A stretch of DNA of 64,000 nucleotides, taken from the NCBI GenBank assembly GCA_016714985.1, contig JADKBS010000017.1, forward strand, positions 124,001 to 188,000, given 5' to 3'. A program made the translations under genes and the position numbers. Below are positions 55,680 to 64,000 of the stretch, piece by piece. How positions within the stretch are numbered: position 1 is the first letter of the stretch; every line of letters starts with the position of its first letter. This stretch comes from Saprospiraceae bacterium. Lineage in GTDB: Bacteria; Bacteroidota; Bacteroidia; Chitinophagales; Saprospiraceae. The notes beneath the pieces are model-generated. The model did not search any database and was not told where the DNA came from. It saw only the letters and a list, made by a program, of their open reading frames with translations.

Positions 55680-57343
55680 ATGAAACAACCCATCATCATT
55701 GCCCTGTCCATCTGCTTCGCAAACGCCTTGGCTGCCCAATGCATCTCTGGTGACTGCAAGAACGGCACGGGCATCTACTTATTCCCAAGCGGGGCCAAGT
55801 ACATCGGCCAGTTCAAGGACGGCGAAATCCACGGCATCGGAACCTGCCAGTACACCGACGGTAGCACCTACCGGGGCGAGTGGGCGCACCGTTTCCAAGA
55901 GGGGAAAGGCAAAAAGACCAATGCCGATGGCCGAACTTGGGAGGGCCTTTGGAAAATGGGCCTACCGATTGACTCGCTGGGCAAGCCCATCGCCAACTTG
56001 TTCCCCGATAAAGAACCTGAAGTGCAAACGGGCTGCCTCGCCGGCGACTGCGAAAACGGGACGGGCACCTATGCCTACCCTGGCGGCAGCAAGTATGAAG
56101 GCCAGTTCAAGGAAGGCAAGCCCGAAGGCAATGGTACCTTTACCTACACCAACGGCGACCGTTACGAAGGCAACTTCATGGCGGGCCTCAAGCAAGGCAA
56201 AGGAACTTTCTACTACGCCGACAACACCCAAACCTCTGGAGAGTGGCGGGAGGGCGAGTACCTCGGCAATTCCCAAATCGAACACGGCAAAGAAGGCTGT
56301 ATAGAAGGTGACTGCGCCAATGGTCGAGGCATCTATGTCTATAAAGATGGCGTGGCAAAATACGTGGGCGAGTTCGAGAACGGCATGCCCGATGGCGAGG
56401 GCGTCATTTACTACGCCAATGGCGAGCGTTACAAAGGCGATTGGGCACTCGGCGCTTTCAGCGGCGAAGGTTCGCTCTTCCTGACCGATGGCACGGAAGT
56501 CACAGGCTTTTGGAAGGAAGGCTCTTATATGGGCACAGCAGCACCAGCCGACCTCATCCAGGACGTCGCCCCAGCTACGCTCACTGCCGAGGATTACATC
56601 GCCATCCGACAGGCCAGCCAGATGAAGGTCTGGGCCGTTGTGGTGGGCATTTCCGCCTACGACCACATGCCCACGCTCCGCTACACCGACGACGACGCCT
56701 ACCGCATGTATGCCTTCCTCAAAAGCCCCGAAGGCGGCGCACTGGCCGACAACCAAATCCGCATCCTGATTGACGAAGATGCCACGCACGACAAAATCCT
56801 GGCCGCGATGAGCGATGTGTTCGGCAAAGCCGGCAAGGACGACCTCGTGATGGTCTATTTCTCCGGCCACGGCCTGCCCGGCTCGTTCCTGCCCATTGAT
56901 TTTGATGGCTTCAACAAAAAACTCGACCACGAGGACATCAAGAAAATGCTGGAAAACAGCCCCGCCAAGTACAAGCTTTGCATCGCCGATGCCTGCCACT
57001 CCGGCAGCCTGCTCGCCATGGCCGAGAAGAGCGGAACCATCCGCAATGTCTTGGAAGACTATTACACAACTTTGGCACAAGCTGAGGCGGGCACGGCCCT
57101 CATCATGTCCTCAAAAGGCGAGGAAACTTCGTTGGAAAGCAGCGGTCTTCGTCAAGGCGTTTTCAGCCACTTCCTCATCCGTGGTTTGAAGGGGAAGCCG
57201 ACAAAGACGCCAACAAAATCGTGACCGTGCAGGAGCTTTTCGACTATGTGGATGAAAACGTGCGGGCCTACACGATGAACCGCCAATCGCCCGTGATTAA
57301 AGGGCAGTACGATGGGAAAATGACGGTGGGGGTGGTGAGGTAA
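55680..57343 (+). CDS. MORN-repeat / caspase-like protease, exported; one frameshift near 57195
   Basis: About 554 residues. The start at 55680 gives a signal peptide (MKQPIIIALSICFANALAAQ). Three blocks follow, each headed by a C..GDC.NG motif (CISGDCKNG, CLAGDCENG, CIEGDCANG) and made of MORN repeats (YIGQFKDGEIHGIG, YEGQFKEGKPEGNG and others). From about residue 315 comes a caspase p20-like domain with catalytic His in VYFSGHG and Cys in IADACHSGS. The frame breaks at RGLKG near 57195. One extra G in the GGGG run restores EADKDANKIVTVQELFDYV, as expected for the family, to the stop at 57341. Confidence 0.88.
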
Positions 57344-57362
57344 GCATTCTTTGGCTAAGCCA

Positions 57363-57417
57363 CCTAAAAAAAAGCCGGCGGTGCAGCTTTTGCTGCACCG
57401 CCCGCTTCTTTTTTAGG
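57363..57417. terminator. Bidirectional terminator between the caspase gene and sprA
   Basis: GGCGGTGCAGC (57377-57387) pairs perfectly with 57392-57402, loop TTTT. It is flanked by CCTAAAAAAAA and TTTTTTAGG, which extend the pairing, so it can act in both directions between the two convergent genes. Confidence 0.9.
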
Positions 57418-57497
57418 CCATGGATGCTGGCTGGCATGTCGCTCGCATCCTTTTCGCTTCACCGCCCCACTTCTCTTTTTGGGGCATTGCTACTTGC

Positions 57498-60400
57498 TTA
57501 CAGCGAGAACCTCACCGTCACACCACTTCGGATATTGGTGGTGGGGAAGCCTTGCGAGGTCTTGGGCGTATTCTTGTTGTAGTCAAGGAAGAAGCGGAGC
57601 GAAAGCTGGTCGCTTAGCTGGTATTGGACGGCTGGCGCAATGGAGACCCTGCGGGCGCCCCGGTTGGGTTCCACGAGGCCAGTGACCAGCTCCCGGATAT
57701 TCGTTACCTCGTCTTTGACGGACATGTCGAAGCTGAAGGTCATGTCACCGGGGGTGTTCTGACTGGCACGGGAGCCTTGTCTGCCACCACCGATAATAGG
57801 CTTGTTTTTGTCCTTCTTCGGGTCTTCTTTTTTCTTCTTCTTGGTCTTGAATAAGCTTAACTTGGCATCCTTCAATGTATAGCCGAAATTGACCGTGAAC
57901 TCCTCGCCCTTGCTTTCGTGCAGTCGGCCCGTACCAATCAACTCCAGGCGCAGTTGTCGGCTCTTTTTGTACTCCGTTTTGAAAGACATGCTGTTTTTCA
58001 ACCGAACGTCAATGCCGAGCAGCGGGCTGAACTGCTCGTCAATCTGGATATCTGGAATCTCGAATCGGGCATAGTAGTCCAGGTTCGTCTCCTTCTGCTT
58101 GGTGGGGTCAGCGGCATCGTACTGGCGGTCCGTGTCGAAACTGTTCACCACCATCTTGCCCTGGTAGCCGTGCGTGATGGAGATGTTCTGGAAAATATCG
58201 CTTAGGTTGCCCAGCTTGGACAAGCCGCTGTAGGTCATGCGCCAGTTGGGACGAGGTATCGTTTTGATGACGACATCGCCCAAGAAGTTCCTGGTAATCT
58301 TCATGGTGCTGGCATCTTGGCCTGTGTAGGCAGCGATGAAGGCAGGCAACAGCACGTTCTGGTGGAACGGGCCATAGCCTTTGGGGTATCCAGCGTAGGA
58401 CGAATCAGGGTTCTCGTGGTCGCCGTCGCTGAGTCGCCTTGCCACGATGAGCTTGTTATCCTCAAACTGGTCGAACAAGCCCTGTAAATCCTTGTCGAAC
58501 AGGGTATTGAGCGCCGAATAGGAAGTGTTGAACTGGCCAAAGTCCGTCATGTTGGCGTGCCGCCATTCCTTTTGCTGGAAGTCGGCGCAGGCAAGTCGTC
58601 GAATCGGCGGAAATCTTCCGCATGGTTGTTGGATTTGGAGCGTTTGGCCTCCACCGTGACCCGGAAATCGGAATAAGGTTCCAGTTCCAACCGTCCGTCA
58701 ATAACCTGCTCATTGGTCTGGCTGATGTTCCTTGGCAGGGCATACTGAAGATCAGGGGTAATCCATTGCCAGTTCTTGTGCAGCCAATCCTTGTCGGTGT
58801 AATAATCGTCGGGGTTGATATTGGGCTGTGCGCCTGCCACGAAGTCCCAGCCAGGTGCCGTGAACTTCTCCATGCCAAACAGCTTGGAATCCGGGAGGTA
58901 GCCCGGAATTACCGTGCTAAAATTTTCTGTGTAGCGGACTTTCAACTTGCGCACGGTCATCAGCGGCCGTATCAGTGCCCGCTCAACGATGGAAGGCTGG
59001 CGATCCTTGTTCTTGCCATCGTCTTTGCCCTTGGCAGTGTCCTTGTTTTTGTCCCTTCCCCTGTCGGTATCCTTTCCACCCTTCTTGTCGGCTAACTTGT
59101 CACCGTTTTTACCGGCATCCTCCTTGCTCGGGTCGGCATCAGGCGAGTCGGTGTCCTTGGCATCGCCGCCATCCTTGCCTTTTTTGCCCTTGCCTTTTTT
59201 ATCTTTCCGACTGTCCTTGCTGTCCTTGCCTTCTTTGGCATTCTTGTCGGCTCCTTTGCCCCCAGCGCCCGGCTTGGGCTTCGAGTTGATTTTTTTGAGG
59301 TATTTTGAATAGTTGTACAGTTTCTCAAAATCAAGGTCGCCCTCGATCTGGCGGCGCTGGCCATTGGTGATGACGTTGCCAAGAGCCTGTGCCTGGGTGG
59401 CAAGGCTGGACGCCGTCCAAGAGTAGTCGGCGTCATAGCTGAGTTTCACATTGGTCCAATCCATGAACGGCAGGGTCTTCAGCGGCAGGTTGTAAGTGAC
59501 CGAGTATTGGTGCTTGTAGTTTTTGGTACGGCCAAAACGCTTGATATTGTCCAGAATAGTGTCCCTGCGATAATCCTTGATATTGGAGATGTACAAAGGA
59601 TCGTTTTCGGCTAATTTGGTGCGCCGAATCATATTTTTTTCATCCGGCTCGTCAATCACCCCGACGTTGTCGGCATTGAACCTGAACTTGAGGTTCTTGG
59701 TCAGGTCCCATTGCATATCATAGCGGCGGTTCCAGAGGAACTGCTTGTTGTAGAAGGTGTTAAACTCAAGATCATTGCCTGAGAAACGGTACTTCGTCGT
59801 ATTGAACCGACGGTCGAGGTCGGTGGCGATGCTGATGGAGTTGGGCAGCGGATTGAAGTTGATTTCCTTGATGAACTTGAGGTATTTGTCCTTTTTGATC
59901 AATTTCTTGAACGGTTCAATGTACTTCACATTGCGCTGCCAGCCGTAGTCAATCGCTCCACGGCGGCGCTCCTGCACATCGCTTTCGATGAGCGGGTCAC
60001 GGCGGGTCGTTTCATCGAAACCATAGGTAAAGCTAAAATTGGAGATGCTCCAGGGCATCACCTTTCCACCGGGGTTCTGCTTGTCCCAGCGCACGTTGGT
60101 GAAGTTGTAGCTCTTGATTTTAGTGCTGGTATTGGCTAGGTTGCGGATGGAGTCATCGCTGTCCTTCAGCAAAATGTCCAAGTCGTAGGGGTTGAACTTG
60201 GGCGTGCGCACCTCGTTGGAAATCTGGAAATAGAAAGGCAACTTGAGTCCAAAGTCTGCTGGTAGGAACTTGTCCAAAGACAATTGCGTAGCAACATCGT
60301 ACTGCGTGATGCGCTCCCGGCTGCGCTCCAACAGCTGCTGGTCGAGGGCACCAAAATCGTAGCCGCTGAACTTGCCCGCCAACGAAAGGTTGCCGAGGTC

Positions 60401-63400
60401 GGCCAATTGAATGTCGGCACGGGCCGTGGCAGCCACGCCGCCTTTCTCGTCAAGGCCAAAAACCCGAAGCTCGTTCACCCAGATCTCCACGCTTTTCTCA
60501 TCGTCGGGGTCGCAGTCAATGCCTTGTTTTGGGTTGCGAATGCCAATCATCAGCGCCTTCACGTTGCCGAGGTTGGGAGCACCCTTTATTTTGTAGATCG
60601 CATCGCCACCTTCATCCCTTTCCTCTGTGACTCTGAACATTTGCCCCACTGGCACGCTGCTGTTGTTCCTGTTTATTTTCAGTTCTATCAGCTTTTTGAA
60701 ATCAATGCTGATATCGTTGGCCTTTGGCCAAACTACACGTTGGTACTGGTCGTCGTTCCGGGGCGTAGGGTCATCGGGGTCGGAGAGGGTGAGCGGTATC
60801 TCGTACTCATAATAGTTGTTCTTGAAGTCGCTACCAAACCGGACAAATACGCTCAAATCACCATTTTGGATGGGGTCTTCGGTTACATCGCAGATGGTAG
60901 GCTCTGCATGGACGAACATCTTCATCTTGGTAAAAAAGCGCATGTCGAGGTTGAGGTTCTTGAACATGCCCCTTCCGTCGCCGTCGGAGAGGTCACAAAC
61001 CCGCATGGTCACAGCCTGTTCGTTCTGGAGTGCCTGGAGGTTCACGCCCAACGACTGCTCACGGCTAATGCCCGGGGGCAGTACGTAGTTGAACGGCTCA
61101 CGGCGGGCGTTCTGCTCGATGTTCACCCTGTTCAATTCAAACTCTGAGCTGACGGCGTCCGGGGCCAGGCAAGCCTCGCCGAGGTCTTGCTTATAGCGGC
61201 GCCATTGGTTGCGCTGGAGTTCGAGTGTTGCGAAGCGGAAATGCACAGGAGCCTCAAAATCTTTGAAATAAATGCGCATGAAACGGATGGAACGGAAGTC
61301 CTGTATGCCGCCAATTCGGCTGAAGTTCTCGTCGCTATCCGGAAGTTCGAGGGGCACCCGAAAGCGGTACCAAATGCGGTTGTTCTCGCCCTGTACCACA
61401 TCCGTGATGAACGGGTTGCCCTCCTGCCGGATGCCACCGTTGCCGTCATGCCTGATGGGCACCCGGTACTGGAAATAACCCTCCGTCTCGTTCAAGGTGA
61501 GGTCCCTGTTGATATCTTCGGCATCGGGCAAGGTGGTAGAACCAGTAGCGAAGCGGTCGGCACCGTCGTTGATGGGGGTATTGTTCTCGGTGCCAAAAAA
61601 GCGGTCGTAACGCTGTATCAACGAAGTGCCATCAGGCCAGCCCCGGCGGAAGTGGACGAAATCGTCGTTGGAGGGGTCGGCAATAATTGCGTCTTTGACA
61701 TTTTGTGGTATATCAGTCGAGGCATTGATGGCGTCGAGGTAGAATTTAAATTTCTTTTGCTCACTTGGCTCATCCGATGGAGCCGTGCTTGGCAGGCCAT
61801 CCAAACCTACGTCCTGTGAGGGGCGATTGTCCTTGTTGGTATCGAAGGCAGTGGTGATTTGCTGGGTCAATGGCACCCTGCCCCACCCCGTCTCGATGGC
61901 ACGTCGGCCTTGAGTCTCAGGGCCTGGGAGGCCATTTTCAAACATTTTCCGGCTATCAGGCAGGATATCCTCCGAGATGTTGCCAAAATTGAAATAGATA
62001 TAGCCATCCATGTTGCCATTGATAGCGTTCGGGTTTGGCCCTGCGGCACCAGTGGTATCAAGGTAGGGGCTGAGCATCCAAAACTCAAGGAACTCTACGT
62101 TTGCCGTTTGGAAGTCGTTGGTTGTCAGCTCGCTCATGATGCCGCCCCAGCGGGTTTCAGGGGCATTCAACCTGCCGTTGTTGTTCAGGCCCGCCGAAAA
62201 CTGTGTGCCTCCGTTGGGCAGGTCAAAATTGTAGCTGCCCCTACGGGTCGGGTCGTATTGGACATCCAAAATCTGCGCAAAGGCAGCACCTGTGCCGCCA
62301 AGTTGGTTTGGAGGCCTGAAATTCGGAAATATCTCTACTTGGTTGATGATTTGAGCATAAGGGTTGTTTCTGTCTTCGTCACTCGTAAGGGAGGCGTCCG
62401 TGAAGTCAATCCGGTACCAAGAGGTATGGGCACGGTTCACGCCCGCCAAGGTGGTGTCCTTGAAGGCAGATTCGGGGAACATCTCGTTGTTTGGTACACT
62501 GGCCAGCACCCAGCCGTTGTTGCCAATGACCCTTGAGTTGAGGGGGATGGGCAGCGAGCTGCCTTCAAAATCGTCAATATAAACAACGCCACCCTTGTCG
62601 TCGTCTTCCGAGTTTTCGTTGATGGCCCTGGCGTGGCCTGGCTTAATGGCCGCTGTTTCTGCGGAAAAAGTCAAGTTGGATGGGGCTTTCGTTGAAATAA
62701 ACGGCAGCTTGTCCACCATGCGGGTGACCCAGGGCACTTCGTTGCTGTAGTTCATGTCGAGGCCAAACATCCGGTTGTTGATGGGGTCGTCGCCGATGTT
62801 CACTTTCTGCGTGAAGGGCCGCTCGAAGAGGCGCAGGTAGGTGCCGCCAATGGTCAGGTGCTTGTTCACCTCGTAGTCGGCCCTCATGCCAAGCATGGCC
62901 TTTTGCTGGAACCCAAACAGCGTGTTGTCCTCAAAACCCACCTGTACGGGGGTGCCAGAGTTAAGGATGGCATCGTTGAGGATGCGCACCTTACCGATGG
63001 AATAGTCCACTTCATAATCCCTTCCCTCCACCAATTGTTGTCCGCCAGCGGTCACCCGCACCGAGCCGGGCGGGATGTTGAAGGCACCCAAGGAGATTTC
63101 ACTTGAAACACTCGATTTATAGGAGCCTTCGATGGTGAAGCGGTTCAGTTCGGGAAATTCCCTTGCATTGAACAGGGTCTGGTCGTAAAGCTGGTTGTAA
63201 ACATATTTCTTCTTTTGGACGGGATCGGTAATCTGCTTTTCCAGGGCGCTTCCGAACGGCTCCAGCACCGGGAACATGATGCGGCCCGACCTCGTCTGGA
63301 TGGTGAGGCCCTCCACAAAGTCGAAGACGCCATCGGGCTGGGGGTCGTTCTGCACGTTCAACTGGTCGAGGTTGAAAACGTTGATGAGCGGGATCTGCGC

Positions 63401-64000
63401 GATGTTGCTGGTGGGCAGGAAGCGTTTTTTGCCAAAGCCGGGGTCATCGTAAAAAATATCGAGCTTGAAATCCTGTTGTGACACATTGTATGCCCCGATA
63501 TTATAGACGTTCTTCATCATCAGGTCCCAAGTGGGCAAGTTGACAGGCTGTACCGTGCTCTTCAACATCTTCACAAATAGCACGCTCTGAATGGGATTGA
63601 CTTGCTGGGTGCTATCTAAACCCCGTTGATTCTCCGAAATGCCAGAGTTCTGCGCCACATCCTCTGCCATTTGTCCTACCTGATAGACCTTGTCCCTGTA
63701 GGTGTACTCAAAAGCAACACCCACCACTTGGTCGGGCTGGATATTGGTATTTAGCGAGATAAAGCCGAGTTGCGGGTGGAAGGTAAACTCCGTTGGGGAA
63801 AGCAATCGGGCCGATACTTTTTCAAAGTCACGACCTTGCTGGAAATTGAACGGTGCATTTTTCAAGACGGTCACCACCCGTTCCACCTGCTTGGTGCGGG
63901 GGTCGTCGAGGATGGTGGGGTAAATCGGGTTGGCATGGTTGTCGGGCAGTGCCTCGCCCTGGTTGTCGGTATAAAGCGGCGTAGGAGGTGGTTGCATGCC
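57498..64000 (-). CDS. sprA: SprA/Sov, T9SS outer-membrane translocon (N-terminus beyond window; frameshift near 58580)
   Basis: The visible ~2165 residues are the C-terminal part of the giant T9SS translocon, a very large outer-membrane beta-barrel. Family marks include RFTIEGSYKSSVSSEISLGAFN, EDNTLFGFQQKAMLGMRADYEVN, VYIDDFEGS, SEVPWVTRMVDKLP, MRIYFKDFEAPVHFRFATLEL and ITQYDVATQLSLDKFLP. The frame breaks near 58580: RRFDD continues as CADFQQKEWRHANMTDFG in the next frame, then to the stop at 57498. Two Lys/Asp/Gly-rich low-complexity insertions stand out. One lies at about 58980-59290 (~100 residues) and a shorter one (KTKKKKKEDPKKDKNK) near 57810. It exports the T9SS cargo proteins of this window. 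Confidence 0.93.

Overview
The window looks like chromosomal DNA from a member of the Bacteroidota, most likely a Saprospiria-type gliding or surface-associated bacterium. This is an inference from content. Several secreted proteins end in type IX secretion (T9SS) sorting domains, and SprA, the outer-membrane translocon of that system, lies at the right edge. There is a paired DUF1800/DUF1501 locus, dockerin-like repeats inside T9SS cargo, and promoters of the TAnnTTTG kind. No rRNA, tRNA or CRISPR array was seen.

Layout, left to right. 1-2.7 kb: the end of an unknown gene, an App1-type phosphatase and a NhaD-type Na+/H+ antiporter. 2.7-12.3 kb: palindromic intergenic repeats, then two very large T9SS cargo proteins facing each other across a strong terminator; one has 17 tandem GCDS repeats. 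12.5-15 kb: a zinc-ribbon protein, ribosomal protein bS21 and a beta-lactamase-family hydrolase. 15-19 kb: a large membrane histidine kinase. 19-24.4 kb: T9SS cargo and a lipoprotein, including a surface-protein gene split by a decayed IS4-like element. 24.4-27.5 kb: a three-armed palindrome and a TPR histidine kinase/LuxR response regulator pair. 27.6-30.5 kb: a DUF4365 protein with a small partner, and dipeptidyl peptidase III. 30.9-33.3 kb: an operon of a small membrane protein, two DUF1538 membrane proteins, a PII-like protein and a CBS protein. 33.8-39.4 kb: a DUF1800/DUF1501/T9SS surface-protein operon. 39.7-47.3 kb: a CNNM/CorC-type membrane protein, a thioredoxin-like protein, an AAA15 ATPase/RloB pair, a pRiA4b-type protein and an unknown secreted protein. 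47.5-53.7 kb: a complete RND efflux operon whose pump gene is bracketed by inverted copies of one palindromic repeat. 54-57.3 kb: two small genes, strong hairpins and a MORN-repeat/caspase protein. 57.5-64 kb: the C-terminal part of SprA.

The strongest candidate for an undescribed system is the PII-like/CBS/two-DUF1538 operon. It reads as a nucleotide-sensing regulator pair attached to a split, two-subunit membrane transporter of unknown substrate. The AAA15-RloB pair is the best candidate defence module.

At least seven genes carry single-base frame breaks, many at short homopolymers and in otherwise well-conserved families. This is most simply explained by uncorrected sequencing errors. I therefore annotate those genes as single genes spanning the break.
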